From contig NZ_CP009122.1 of assembly GCF_000803645.1 (NCBI RefSeq), positions 3,448,501-3,512,500 of the forward strand: a stretch of DNA of 64,000 bases, read 5' to 3'. The notes under the pieces were generated by a model, which saw only the letters and a list, made by a program, of their open reading frames with translations, was not told where the DNA came from and ran no database searches. Positions 44,578 to 53,581 of the stretch are shown here, one piece after another (the stretch's first letter is position 1; each line of letters opens with the position of its first letter). The translations under genes and the position numbers were made by a program. This stretch comes from Sphingopyxis fribergensis. GTDB taxonomy: Bacteria; Pseudomonadota; Alphaproteobacteria; Sphingomonadales; Sphingomonadaceae.

Positions 44578-45471
44578 TCAGCGGAAGACCACCGTCTTGC
44601 GCCCGTCGATCAGCACGCGCTGTTCGGCGACCCAGCGCACCGCCCGCGCCAGCACCTGCGCCTCGACATCGCGGCCGATGCGGATCAGATCGTCGGTGCT
44701 GTCGCGGTGATCGACGCGCTCGACCGCCTGTTCAATGATCGGCCCTTCGTCGAGGTCGCTCGTCACGAAATGCGCCGTCGCGCCGATCAGCTTGACCCCG
44801 CGATCGTGCGCGCGGTGATAGGGTTTGGCGCCCTTGAACCCCGGCAGGAAGCTGTGGTGGATATTGATGCAGCGCCCGGCAAGCTTTGCCGACAGATCCT
44901 GCGACAACACCTGCATATAGCGCGCGAGGACCAGATAGTCGGCGCCGCCGCGCGCCATCACGTCGAGGATCGCGGCTTCCTGGTCGGCGCGGTTCGCGTC
45001 GCTGACGGGCAGATAATGGAAGGGCACGCCGTGCCATTCGGACAGCCGCCGCTGCGCCTCATGGTTCGACACGACGCCGACGATATCGATCGCGAGATTG
45101 CCGGTCGACCAGCGGTGGAGCAGGTCGTTGAGGCAATGGCTGCCCTGCGACACGGCGATGACGAAGCGCGGCTTTGCAGCGCTGTCGCTGATCCGCGCAT
45201 CCATGTGGAAGCGTTCGACCACCGGCGCGAACGCGTCCTGCACCCCCGCGAGGCCTTCGGGAAAGCGCGGCCCCGCACCGCGAAACGCGACGCGCATGAA
45301 GAAACGCCCCGAATCGAGGTCGGCATATTGCTGGCTGTCGAGAATGAAGCCTTCGCGCTCCGCCAGCAGCCCGGTGACCGCCGCGACGATGCCCACCGCA
45401 TCGACGCAGCTGAAGGTCAGGACATAGGGTCCGGTCAAATCGATGCTCCCGCCCAAATAGCTATCCGTCAT
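44578..45471 (-). CDS. purU: Formyltetrahydrofolate deformylase
   Basis: 297 residues. An N-terminal ACT domain (YVLTFSCVDAVGIVAAVTGLLAEREGFILD) is followed by a formyltransferase-fold domain with the catalytic N-H-D set in NIHHSFLPGF and IGATAHFVTSDLDEGPIIEQ. It releases formate from 10-formyl-THF, balancing the one-carbon pool beside the formaldehyde oxidation genes. The start ATG at 45471 lies inside the arm of an intergenic repeat; I see no better in-frame start. Confidence 0.95.
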   Translation of the reverse strand: MTDSYLGGSIDLTGPYVLTFSCVDAVGIVAAVTGLLAEREGFILDSQQYADLDSGRFFMRVAFRGAGPRFPEGLAGVQDAFAPVVERFHMDARISDSAAKPRFVIAVSQGSHCLNDLLHRWSTGNLAIDIVGVVSNHEAQRRLSEWHGVPFHYLPVSDANRADQEAAILDVMARGGADYLVLARYMQVLSQDLSAKLAGRCINIHHSFLPGFKGAKPYHRAHDRGVKLIGATAHFVTSDLDEGPIIEQAVERVDHRDSTDDLIRIGRDVEAQVLARAVRWVAEQRVLIDGRKTVVFR

Positions 45472-45561
45472 TGCGAGCGGAGCGAAGCAATCGCCAGCAA
45501 TCGTCCGTGCTCGATCGACATCTGGGGATTGCCGCGTCGCCTGCGGCTCCTCGCAATGACG
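45467..45561. repeat. Intergenic inverted repeat, family E, overlapping the purU start
   Basis: Arms CGTCATTGCGAGCGGAGCGA and GGCTCCTCGCAATGACG enclose a centre containing GCAATCGCC and GGGGATTGC. This is a common alphaproteobacterial palindrome form. Its left arm contains the purU start codon. Confidence 0.8.
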
Positions 45562-45588
45562 ATGCGGATAGGGCGAACGACAGAAACG

Positions 45589-46701
45589 TCAATAAACGAC
45601 GACGCTCCTGATGCTTTCCCCCGCGTGCATCAGGTCGAACCCCTTGTTGATGTCCTCCAGCCCCATGACGTGGGTGATCATCGGGTCGATCTCGATCTTG
45701 CCGGTCATATACATGTCGACGATCTTCGGCACGTCGGTGCGGCCCTTGGCGCCGCCGAACGCGGTGCCGCGCCAGTTGCGCCCGGTCACGAGCTGGAACG
45801 GACGCGTTGCGATTTCCTTGCCCGCCTCGGCGACGCCGATGATGATCGAGGTGCCCCAGCCGCGGTGGCAGGCTTCGAGTGCCGTCCGCATCACCTCGGT
45901 ATTGCCCGTCGCGTCGAAGGTGTAGTCGGCGCCGCCATCGGTCATCTGCACGATCGCGGCGACCGTGTCCTCGCGGCTCATGCCCTTGCTATTGAGGAAG
46001 TCGGTCATCCCGAACTTGCGGCCCCATTCCTCGCGGTCTGGGTTGATGTCGACGCCGATGATCTGGTTCGCACCCGCAAGCCGCGCGCCCTGGATCACGT
46101 TGAGCCCGATGCCGCCGAGCCCGAAGATGACGACATTGTCGCCGACCTGCACTTTTGCCGTGTTGATGACCGCCCCCACCCCGGTGGTCACGCCGCAGCC
46201 GATATAGCAGCTCGACTGGAACGGCGCGTCCTCGCGGATTTTCGCGACCGCGATCTCGGGCAGCACGGTGAAGTTCGAGAAGGTCGAGCAGCCCATATAA
46301 TGGAAAATCGGCTGGCCCTTGTACGAGAAGCGCGTCGTGCCGTCGGGCATCAGCCCCTTGCCCTGCGTCGCGCGGATCGCGGTGCAGAGGTTGGTCTTGC
46401 CCGAAAGGCAGCTTTTGCACTGGCGGCATTCGGGGGTGTAGAGCGGGATGACATGGTCGCCGGGGACGACGCTCGTCACGCCCGCGCCAACCTCGCGCAC
46501 GACGCCCGCGCCCTCATGGCCGAGCACGCTCGGGAAGATGCCCTCGCTGTCGAACCCGTCGAGCGTATAGGCGTCGGTGTGGCAGATGCCCGTCGCCATG
46601 ATCTCGACCAGCACCTCGCCCGCCTTCGGGCCTTCGAGGTCGAGTTCGACGATCTCAAGCGGCTTTTTCGCTTCGAATGCGACGGCGGCGCGGGTCTTCA
46701 T
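45589..46701 (-). CDS. frmA: S-(hydroxymethyl)glutathione dehydrogenase / class III alcohol dehydrogenase
   Basis: 370 residues from the ATG at 46701, preceded by AGGAGACCC. Zinc-binding motifs are [24 protein letters not shown] and the four-cysteine structural site [17 protein letters not shown]. Rossmann fold: [21 protein letters not shown]. It oxidises the formaldehyde-glutathione adduct to S-formylglutathione with NAD. The partner hydrolase is at 41129-41977. Confidence 0.97.
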   Translation of the reverse strand: MKTRAAVAFEAKKPLEIVELDLEGPKAGEVLVEIMATGICHTDAYTLDGFDSEGIFPSVLGHEGAGVVREVGAGVTSVVPGDHVIPLYTPECRQCKSCLSGKTNLCTAIRATQGKGLMPDGTTRFSYKGQPIFHYMGCSTFSNFTVLPEIAVAKIREDAPFQSSCYIGCGVTTGVGAVINTAKVQVGDNVVIFGLGGIGLNVIQGARLAGANQIIGVDINPDREEWGRKFGMTDFLNSKGMSREDTVAAIVQMTDGGADYTFDATGNTEVMRTALEACHRGWGTSIIIGVAEAGKEIATRPFQLVTGRNWRGTAFGGAKGRTDVPKIVDMYMTGKIEIDPMITHVMGLEDINKGFDLMHAGESIRSVVVY

Positions 46702-46761
46702 GGCGGGTCTCCTTCTCGCTGATCCCAATCAGGCAAAGCGGGCGGCAATGCAAGCATGTGA

Positions 46762-46892
46762 TCCTCCCTGCGGCGAAGCCGTGGCGAGGGGGACCGCCGC
46801 CGCACGCGGTGGTGGAGGGGCGCCGTCGCGTCCCTTGCCCCTCCGTCAGCGCTTCGCGCTGCCACCTCCCCATCGCTTCGCGACATGGAGGA
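46762..46892. repeat. Intergenic inverted repeat, family B, copy 2
   Basis: Outer arms TCCTCCCTGCGGCGAAGCC and GCTTCGCGACATGGAGGA, inner GGTGGTGGAGGGGC / GCCCCTCCGTCAGCGCTTCG. Begins 60 bases upstream of the frmA start. Confidence 0.78.
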
Positions 46893-46899
46893 TTGATCC

Positions 46900-47045
46900 C
46901 GACCTTAAAGCCACAAAAGCCCCGCATGCGAGCACGCAATTTGTGTCCTTTGTGGCATTAGTGGCTCGGTCGTCGGTCCTTAAGGAGACAAAAGACTCGC
47001 ACGCACAGCGCAAAACTGTCTCCTTTGTCGCCTTAAGCGGAGGCG
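46900..47045. repeat. Two tandem, degenerate ~70-bp palindromic units
   Basis: Unit one contains GCCACAAAAG and CTTTGTGGC as arms around a GCATGCGAGCACGC centre. Unit two contains GGAGACAAAAG with TGTCTCC and CTTTGTC around a similar CGCACGCACAGCGC centre. The units resemble each other imperfectly. With the family A and B elements they fill the 525-base gap between frmA and the serine dehydratase; I see no gene in it. Confidence 0.55.
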
Positions 47046-47134
47046 CGAATATCGACGAGGTCAAAGAGCGGGAGCACAGGCTGGCACAGCGGACTAATGT
47101 AGGAAAGCATCATCTGCCGGTGCCTTCCCTACAT

Positions 47135-47207
47135 CGTCACCCCGGACTTGATCCGGGGTCCATGACTGCGTTGTCGCAATGGACCCCGGATCAAGTCCGG
47201 GGTGACG
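47135..47207. repeat. Intergenic inverted repeat, family A, copy 3
   Basis: Arms CGTCACCCCGGACTTGATCC and complement around a short centre, 20 bases past the stop of the serine dehydratase gene. Confidence 0.88.
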
Positions 47208-47226
47208 ATGGAAAAAGGTGTCGCGC

Positions 47227-48606
47227 TCAACACTCCACCACGCTGACCGCCAGCCCGCCCTTCGACGTTTCCTTATATTTGTCGCGCATGTCGCGGCCCG
47301 TTTGCAGCATCGTCGCGATCACCGTGTCGAGGCTGACGACATGCGTGCCGTCGCCGATCATCGCGATGCGGCTGGCGTCGATCGCCTTGATCGACCCCAT
47401 CGCATTGCGTTCGATGCACGGGATCTGCACCAGCCCGCCGATCGGATCGCAGGTGAGGCCGAGATTGTGTTCCATGCCGATTTCGGCGGCGTTCTCGACC
47501 TGCGCGTTGGTGCCGCCGAGCGCCGCGGTCAGCCCCGCCGCCGCCATCGAGCAGGCGACGCCGACCTCGCCCTGGCAGCCGACCTCGGCGCCCGAGATGC
47601 TCGCGTTGCGCTTGTACAAGGCGCCGACCGCGCCCGCGGCGAGCAGGAAGGTGCGCACCCCCGCGTCGTCGCCGCGATAGCCGCGGCGGTAGAAGCGGAT
47701 CACCGCGGGGATGATCCCCGCCGCGCCGTTGGTCGGCGCGGTGACGACCTTGCCGCCCGCGGCGTTCTCTTCGTTCACCGCCATCGCCCACAGGTTGATC
47801 CAGTCCATCATCGCGAGCGGGTCGGTGAGATTGGCCTCGTGGCGGTTGCGGATGTCGTCGGCGATCTGCGGCGCGCGGCGCTTGACCTTCAGCCCGCCGG
47901 GCAAAATCCCGGTGCTGCAGCAGCCCGCGTCGATCGAAGCGTCCATCGCGCTCGCGATCGCGTCGAGCCCGTTGTTCACTTCTTCAAGACTGCGATGCGC
48001 GAGTTCATTCTCGAGCATCATTTCGGCAAAGCTCTTGCCCGACGCTGCGCCCATTTCGAGCAAATCGGCGCCCGAGGTGAAGGCGAAGGGCAGGCTCACC
48101 TCATCCTCGGCGCCGCGGCTGTTGCGTCCCGCCTCGTCCTCGTCGACGACGAAGCCGCCGCCGATCGAGAAATACATCCGCTTGGCGAGGATTTCGCCGT
48201 CGGCATCGCGCGCGGTGAAGCTGACCGCATTGCTGTGGAACGGCTGGCGCTGGCGCATCTGGAAATGCAGGTCGCGCTTGGGCTGGAAGCGCACGCGCTG
48301 GCGGCCGAGCAGGTAAAGGAAGCCTTCGCTCTCCGCGCGGTCCCAGTGCGCCTTGATCGCGGCGAGGCTGGTCGATGCGGGGATTTCGCCCGCGAGCCCC
48401 GCGACGATCGCGGTGTCGGCGGCGTGGCCCTTGCCGGTCAGCGCGAGCGAGCCGTAGAGATCGGCCTCGACATGCGCGGTTTTCGTCAGCAGCCCAGCCT
48501 CTTCGAGCCAGACGGTGAAGCGCCGCGCCGCGACCATCGGCCCGACCGTGTGCGAGCTGGAGGGACCGACACCGATTTTGAAGAGTTCGAACAGGCTGAT
48601 CGTCAT
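47227..48606 (-). CDS. sdaA: L-serine ammonia-lyase (iron-sulfur, single-chain)
   Basis: 459 residues from the ATG at 48606 ([24 protein letters not shown]). Deaminates serine to pyruvate and ammonia with a 4Fe-4S cluster. Cluster cysteines are visible in [38 protein letters not shown] and [16 protein letters not shown]. The N-terminal [10 protein letters not shown] motif is the beta-domain signature and the alpha domain follows, so both parts are fused, as in most Gram-negatives. Confidence 0.96.
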   Translation of the reverse strand: MTISLFELFKIGVGPSSSHTVGPMVAARRFTVWLEEAGLLTKTAHVEADLYGSLALTGKGHAADTAIVAGLAGEIPASTSLAAIKAHWDRAESEGFLYLLGRQRVRFQPKRDLHFQMRQRQPFHSNAVSFTARDADGEILAKRMYFSIGGGFVVDEDEAGRNSRGAEDEVSLPFAFTSGADLLEMGAASGKSFAEMMLENELAHRSLEEVNNGLDAIASAMDASIDAGCCSTGILPGGLKVKRRAPQIADDIRNRHEANLTDPLAMMDWINLWAMAVNEENAAGGKVVTAPTNGAAGIIPAVIRFYRRGYRGDDAGVRTFLLAAGAVGALYKRNASISGAEVGCQGEVGVACSMAAAGLTAALGGTNAQVENAAEIGMEHNLGLTCDPIGGLVQIPCIERNAMGSIKAIDASRIAMIGDGTHVVSLDTVIATMLQTGRDMRDKYKETSKGGLAVSVVEC

Positions 48607-48670
48607 GGCGGCCCTATAGGTGAGGAGACAGCGTGACGATAGCGGCCAATAGCTGCCGCCAAAAATCTGT

Positions 48671-48755
48671 GTTCCCCCGCGAAGGCGGGGGCCCATCATC
48701 GGTCGGTGCTATTTGGAGCCCACAGGAGATGGGTCCCCGCCTTCGCGGGGACACA
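48671..48755. repeat. Intergenic inverted repeat, family D, copy 1
   Basis: Two hairpins, TTCCCCCGCGAAGGCGGGGG and GTCCCCGCCTTCGCGGGGAC, about 40 bp apart, between the sod and serine dehydratase genes. A single hairpin of the same type is at 60963-60985. Confidence 0.85.
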
Positions 48756-48775
48756 CGGTCTTCTTCATGGGAAAA

Positions 48776-49390
48776 TTACGCCGGATAGGTCCAGGTCGCC
48801 TCGCGCGCGAGATTCTCCGCCGCGAAGTCCCAGTTGAGCAGCTCGTCGACCACCGCGTCGACATAGGCCGGGCGCAGATTCTTGCGGTCGATATAATAGG
48901 CATGTTCCCACACGTCGATCACGAGGATCGGCTTGATGCCCGCGACGAGTTCGGTGCCCGCGTCGTGCGTGTCGGTGACCGACAGCTTGCCGTCCTTGGC
49001 GACGAGCCACGCCCAGCCCGACGCGAAATGATTGACCGCAGTTTCCTTGAGCTTCTTCTTCAAATCGTCGAGCGAACCGAAATCGCGTTCGACCGCGGCG
49101 AGCAGGTCGCCTTTCGGCTCGGTCTTCGACGGGCTCAGGCTCTCCCAATAGAAGGCGTGGTTCCACGCCTGCGCGGCATTGTTGAACAGGCCCTTGTTGC
49201 CCGACCCTTCGGCATGGTGGACGATTTCTTCAAGCGGCTTCGACGCCAGCTCGGTGCCCTCGATCGCGGCGTTGGTCTTGTCGACATAGGCCTTGTGATG
49301 CTTGCCATGGTGCGTCGCCAGCGTGTCGGCCGAGATATGCGGCTCGAGTGCGTCCTGGGCATAAGGCAGGGGAGGATGGGCGATCGTCAT
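48776..49390 (-). CDS. sodB: Iron/manganese superoxide dismutase
   Basis: 204 residues from the ATG at 49390, chosen because GGAGACTGCC precedes it. Metal ligands: H in THHGKHHKAYVDK, H in WNHAFYWESLSP, and D/H in VIDVWEHAYYIDRKN. It dismutates superoxide in the cytoplasm. The Gln/His context (NNAAQAWNHAFYW) favours the iron type, but metal preference is not certain. Confidence 0.96.
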   Translation of the reverse strand: MTIAHPPLPYAQDALEPHISADTLATHHGKHHKAYVDKTNAAIEGTELASKPLEEIVHHAEGSGNKGLFNNAAQAWNHAFYWESLSPSKTEPKGDLLAAVERDFGSLDDLKKKLKETAVNHFASGWAWLVAKDGKLSVTDTHDAGTELVAGIKPILVIDVWEHAYYIDRKNLRPAYVDAVVDELLNWDFAAENLAREATWTYPA

Positions 49391-49534
49391 GGCAGTCTCC
49401 ATTTTTTTATCGAGGGGTTTGCGGCCTTAAACTCGGTATTGGGGCGCGTGGTTGCAACCCTGTGACAGGGAATTTTTCTCCGTCTAACCGGCGGCTTTAC
49501 AATCCTCGTCAGTTCGAGCCGGCGTCTCCACCTT

Positions 49535-49563
49535 CGTCATCCCGGACTTGATCCGGGATGACG
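49535..49563. repeat. Single arm of family A repeat
   Basis: One hairpin, beginning CGTCATCCCGGACTTGATCC and ending GGGATGACG. A solo half of the double-hairpin elements at 12751, 31179 and 47135, 12 bases past the ligase stop. Confidence 0.8.
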
Positions 49564-49575
49564 AGACAGGGCAAG

Positions 49576-51144
49576 TTAAGTTACCATCGCTTGCAGCGCC
49601 GCGATCCGGTCGGCTTCCTCGGCGGGCTTGTCGCGGCGGATGCGCGATATGCGCGGGAAGCGCATTGCGAGCCCTGACTTGTGGCGCTTGGACGCGTGGA
49701 TCGAATCGAACGCGACCTCGAGCACGAGCGACTTTTCGACCTCGCGCACGGGGCCGAAACGGTTCAGCGTGTTGTCGCGGACGAATTTGTCGAGCCACTT
49801 TAATTCCTCGTCGGTGAAGCCCGAATAGGCCTTGCCCACAGGTAGCAATTCACCCGCATCAGACCAGCAGCCGAAGGTATAGTCCGAATAGAAACTCGCG
49901 CGGCGGCCGTTGCCGCGCTGCGCATACATCATCACGCAATCGGCAGTGAGCGGGTCGCGTTTCCATTTATACCAAAGCCCCGCGCGCCGCCCCGCCACAT
50001 AGGGCGCATCGCGGCGCTTGAGCATCACCCCCTCGATCGCCGCATCGCGCGCACCCGCGCGGCGCTCGGCGAGGTCATCGAAATCGCTGGCGTCGATCAC
50101 TTGCGACAAGTCGAAATGGCTGTCGGCAAGGCGCGGGACGAAGGCTTCAAGCTGCCGCCGCCGTTCGGTCCACGGCAGCGAGCGCAAATCGTTGCCGTCG
50201 ACCGCGAGCAAGTCGTAGACGCGTACGAACGCGGGATAATCGGCGAGCATCTTCTTCGACACGGTCTTGCGCCCAAGTCGCTGCTGCAACGCGTTGAAGC
50301 TCGCCGCCTCGCCGCCCTGCACCTCACCGCGCACGAGCAGTTCGCCGTCGATCACCGCTTCCTGATCGAACGCCGCGACCAGTTCGGGAAATGCGCCGCT
50401 GATCTCCTCGCCGCCGCGGCTATATATCCGCGTCTCGCCGCCGCCATGGACGATCTGGACGCGAATGCCGTCCCATTTCCACTCGGCGGCATAGTCGGCG
50501 AGGTCGACCGTTCCGTCGCCGAGCGGATGCGCGAGCATGAAGGGGCGGAAGAAGGCAACGTCTTTCAGGTCGGGCCTCTCGGCCCTGCCCTCGCCCCACG
50601 CAAAGAGCGGCGCATAGGGCGGCGGGATCGCGTGCCACAGCTCCTCGACATCGTCGACCGGCACGTCGAACGTCTGCGCGAACGCCTGTTTCGCAAGCCG
50701 CGCCGACACGCCGACGCGCATCCCGCCGAGCGCGAGCTTGAGCAGCGCATAACGCCCGTCGGCATCGAGGCGGTCGAGCAGTGAAGCGACGACTGCCGGG
50801 GCGTCGCTGCGGCTGGCGGCGGCGAGCGCATCGACCGCGGCCGATACGCTGAGGTCGGCTTTCGCCCCCGGCGCATCCGGCCACAGCAACGCCGCCGTCT
50901 CCGCCGTATCGCCGACGAAATGCCGCGATAGACGGAACAATTCCTCATCGACCCGTGTCGCAAGTAAGGTCCGCACCGTTCCCGCCTTCACCGCCGGGAA
51001 ATCGAGGCTCTCGGTCAGCGCCGCAATCGCCCAGCCGCGATCTGGATCGGGCGTATGCCGCAAATAATCGACGATCAGCGCCAGCTTACTGTTGCGCGAA
51101 CGCGTGTAGATCAGCCGGTCGATCAGGGCCGCGAAGCGCTTCAC
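49576..51144 (-). CDS. ATP-dependent DNA ligase (bacterial, exonuclease-associated type)
   Basis: 522 residues from a GTG at 51144 (VKRFAALIDRLIYTRSRNSKLALI) that overlaps the exonuclease stop (GTGA). The adenylation motif is EWKWDGIRVQIVHGGG with the active lysine. Further nucleotidyltransferase motifs are IDGELLVRG, GVMLKRRDAPYVAGRRAGLWYKWKRDPLTADCV. An N-terminal helical DNA-binding domain and a C-terminal OB fold are present. It seals nicks with ATP, separate from the NAD-dependent LigA. Last gene of the four-gene repair operon. Confidence 0.94.
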   Translation of the reverse strand: MKRFAALIDRLIYTRSRNSKLALIVDYLRHTPDPDRGWAIAALTESLDFPAVKAGTVRTLLATRVDEELFRLSRHFVGDTAETAALLWPDAPGAKADLSVSAAVDALAAASRSDAPAVVASLLDRLDADGRYALLKLALGGMRVGVSARLAKQAFAQTFDVPVDDVEELWHAIPPPYAPLFAWGEGRAERPDLKDVAFFRPFMLAHPLGDGTVDLADYAAEWKWDGIRVQIVHGGGETRIYSRGGEEISGAFPELVAAFDQEAVIDGELLVRGEVQGGEAASFNALQQRLGRKTVSKKMLADYPAFVRVYDLLAVDGNDLRSLPWTERRRQLEAFVPRLADSHFDLSQVIDASDFDDLAERRAGARDAAIEGVMLKRRDAPYVAGRRAGLWYKWKRDPLTADCVMMYAQRGNGRRASFYSDYTFGCWSDAGELLPVGKAYSGFTDEELKWLDKFVRDNTLNRFGPVREVEKSLVLEVAFDSIHASKRHKSGLAMRFPRISRIRRDKPAEEADRIAALQAMVT

Positions 51145-52154
51145 GCCTCTTCCTCCAGGTCGCGGCCGACAAGGTGCAGCGCGCGCGCTTTGCGCTGATG
51201 CAGTTCGCACCAGCGCAGCAGGCCGTCCTCGCTGCCGTGGGTGATCCAGCTCTCTTTCGGGTTCACCTCCGAAATCGTCGTCGTCAGCTCGTCCCAGTCG
51301 GCATGGTCCGAAATGACGAGCGGCAATTCGACCATCCGTTGCCGCGCGCGCTGGCGCACGCGCATCCACCCCGACGCCATCGCGGTCACCGGATCGGGCA
51401 GCCGCCGCGACCAGCGATCGTTGAGCGCCGAGGGCGGTGCGAGGACAATCTGCCCCGCCATCTCGGCCTTGTCGGTTTCCGACACGAGCCGCAGTTCGCC
51501 AAGATCGACGCCGTGTACGGCATAAAGCTGGCACATGCGTTCAAGCGCGCCGTGGATATAGATCGGCGCATCCCACCCCGCGCCGCGCAATTCGGCGATC
51601 ACGCGCTGCGCCTTGCCGAGCGCATAAGCGCCGACGAGCACCGATCGATCGGGCTCGGCGCGCACCGCGCCGATCAGCTTGGCGATCTCGTCGGCGGTCG
51701 GCGGGTGGCGGAATACGGGCAGACCGAAGGTCGCCTCGGTGATGAAGATATCGCACGGCACGACCTCGAAGGGCTCGCAGGTCGGGTCGGCGCGGCGCTT
51801 GTAATCGCCGGTAACGACGATCCGCTCGCCCTGATACTCCATCAAGATCTGCGCGCTGCCGAGCACGTGCCCCGCGGGATGAAAGCTGAAGCGCACCCCG
51901 CCGCGCTCGAACCCATCCCCATAAAAAAACGCCTGATTATGGCTCGCCTCGACATCGACGCCATAACGCAGCGCCATGATCGCCAGCGTCTCGGGCGTCG
52001 CGAACACCGCGCCATGCCCGCTGCGCGCATGATCGGCATGACCGTGCGTCACCGCAGCGCGCTCGACCGGGCGCGACGGATCGATCCACAGGTCGGCGGG
52101 TTTCACATAGATGCCGCTTGGGTGCGGCTCGATCCAGGTCTTGGCCTTCGCCAT
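51141..52154 (-). CDS. Ligase-associated DNA exonuclease (metallo-beta-lactamase/beta-CASP type)
   Basis: 337 residues. The metal motif is THGHADHARSGHG (HxHxDH), with VLGSAQILMEYQGERIVVTGDYKRR supplying further ligands. The C-terminal VISDHADWDELTTTISEVNPKESWITHGSEDGLLRWCEL fits SNM1-like nucleases. This family is found beside the ATP-dependent ligase in many bacteria. Its ATG shares one base with the udgX stop (TGATG). Confidence 0.93.
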   Translation of the reverse strand: MAKAKTWIEPHPSGIYVKPADLWIDPSRPVERAAVTHGHADHARSGHGAVFATPETLAIMALRYGVDVEASHNQAFFYGDGFERGGVRFSFHPAGHVLGSAQILMEYQGERIVVTGDYKRRADPTCEPFEVVPCDIFITEATFGLPVFRHPPTADEIAKLIGAVRAEPDRSVLVGAYALGKAQRVIAELRGAGWDAPIYIHGALERMCQLYAVHGVDLGELRLVSETDKAEMAGQIVLAPPSALNDRWSRRLPDPVTAMASGWMRVRQRARQRMVELPLVISDHADWDELTTTISEVNPKESWITHGSEDGLLRWCELHQRKARALHLVGRDLEEEA

Positions 52155-53581
52155 CAGGCGGCGAGTTTCCGCGCGCGGATCAGGTCGGCGACGAACGCCT
52201 TGCGCTCCTCGGCGGCGCGTGTCCGATCGGGCAGGCGCAGCAGGAAGGACGGGTGGATCGTCGCGATCAGCTTCGTCCCCCCTTCCAGTTCGTGCACCGT
52301 ACCGCGCATCGACTTAATGCTGGCGCTCTTGCCCGTGACCCCGCGCAAGGCGCTCCCGCCCAGCGTCACGATCAGGTCGGGCTGAACAAACGCGCGCTCC
52401 TTGTCGAGCCACCAGCGGCACATATCGATCTCGCCCGTCGTCGGATTCTGGTGCAGCCGCCTTTTGCCGCGCGGCTCGAATTTGAAATGCTTGACCGCGT
52501 TGGTGAGGAAAAGCCGCGTCCGGTCGAGCCCCGCTTCCTCCAGCGCCTCGTTCAGCACCTGTCCCGCCGGCCCCACGAACGGGCGCCCCTGCAAATCTTC
52601 CTGATCGCCCGGCTGCTCGCCGACGACCATGATGCGCGCCTGTTCCGGCCCCTCGCCAGCCACCGCCTGCGTCGCATTGCAATAGAGTGGACAACGCGTG
52701 CAGCGATCGACCGCGCGCGCCAGCTCCTCCAGCGTCCTCACATCGTCATCGAGAAGCAATTCGTCGGGCACGCGCGTCCGCCATTTGTCGGTCAAAGGGT
52801 TCGCCAAGGAAACGGCCGCTTCGCGCATGCGTTCCACCCGCGCTTCGGCGCCCGCAAGCAGCGGCGCGATATCCTGCGCCTCGGGCAGGTTCTTCCAATA
52901 TTTCTTGGGCATCTCGGCGCGCATCGCGTCGACCTTGACCCGCGCGGGATTGAAGATGGCGCCATAATAGGTGCGCCATTGATCTTCGACGATGTCGCTG
53001 TCGGGCACCTCGTCCTTCGTCCCCCCGGCGCCGTAGCTCAGCGTTTCGTTCTGCCAGATCGCCCGCGCGTCGGGGGTCACGATCGCCCAGTCCATGCCGT
53101 AGAAGCGGCGCTGAAAGAAGGGTGCGGTGAGCCGCAGGATGCGATGCGTCGGCTCGAACCACGCGGCGAAACTCTCGCGCCCCGCCTCTTCACCGAGCCG
53201 CCGAAAGCGCACAAAAGCGTGCATCTTGTGCACATCGCGGCGGATCGCCTTGTCGGCCTTGCGGAGCCAGTCGACATCGGCATCGGTCGTCCGCGCGAGC
53301 AACTGCCGGTCGCGCGCCGCGCGCCAGACGATGCGGTAGAGCCGCGCCGGAACTTCGGCGTCGCGGTGGCAGATCACCCGCTCGGCGATTTCGAGCAATT
53401 CGCGCGGCAGCGACACGGCGGCCGCAGGCGCCGCCACCGTCTCGTCGCCGAACAGCGACGCGCCCTGCTCGCTCCCCCGCCAGCTCACATCCTCGGGCGC
53501 CACCCCGCCCGCGAGCAAGCCCCGCGCCGCGCTCCGCCACTCGGCGAAATCGCCGGGATGGGCCAGCACGACCTCCCTCAC
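52154..53581 (-). CDS. udgX: UdgX-type uracil-DNA binding protein fused to a DUF4130 domain
   Basis: 475 residues from a GTG at 53581 that overlaps the radical SAM stop (GTGA). Roughly the first 260 residues form the DUF4130 region (AFVRFRRLGEEAGRESFAAWFEPTHRILRL). The rest is a uracil-DNA glycosylase domain: GEQPGDQEDLQGRPFVGPAG (motif A), the UdgX-specific KRRLHQNP loop with its histidine, and HPSFLLRLPDRT (motif B). Cysteines CTRCPLYCNAT suggest an iron-sulfur cluster. UdgX forms a covalent bond with uracil-containing DNA through that histidine (family knowledge). Confidence 0.94.
   Translation of the reverse strand: MREVVLAHPGDFAEWRSAARGLLAGGVAPEDVSWRGSEQGASLFGDETVAAPAAAVSLPRELLEIAERVICHRDAEVPARLYRIVWRAARDRQLLARTTDADVDWLRKADKAIRRDVHKMHAFVRFRRLGEEAGRESFAAWFEPTHRILRLTAPFFQRRFYGMDWAIVTPDARAIWQNETLSYGAGGTKDEVPDSDIVEDQWRTYYGAIFNPARVKVDAMRAEMPKKYWKNLPEAQDIAPLLAGAEARVERMREAAVSLANPLTDKWRTRVPDELLLDDDVRTLEELARAVDRCTRCPLYCNATQAVAGEGPEQARIMVVGEQPGDQEDLQGRPFVGPAGQVLNEALEEAGLDRTRLFLTNAVKHFKFEPRGKRRLHQNPTTGEIDMCRWWLDKERAFVQPDLIVTLGGSALRGVTGKSASIKSMRGTVHELEGGTKLIATIHPSFLLRLPDRTRAAEERKAFVADLIRARKLAA

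Noticed and set aside
44545..46722. 725-codon open frame on the plus strand
   Set aside because: Complement of purU and frmA, both well-supported genes with catalytic motifs.
46577..47680. Long open frames across the frmA-serine dehydratase gap
   Set aside because: They run through repeats and antisense of real genes; composition is typical of non-coding GC-rich DNA.
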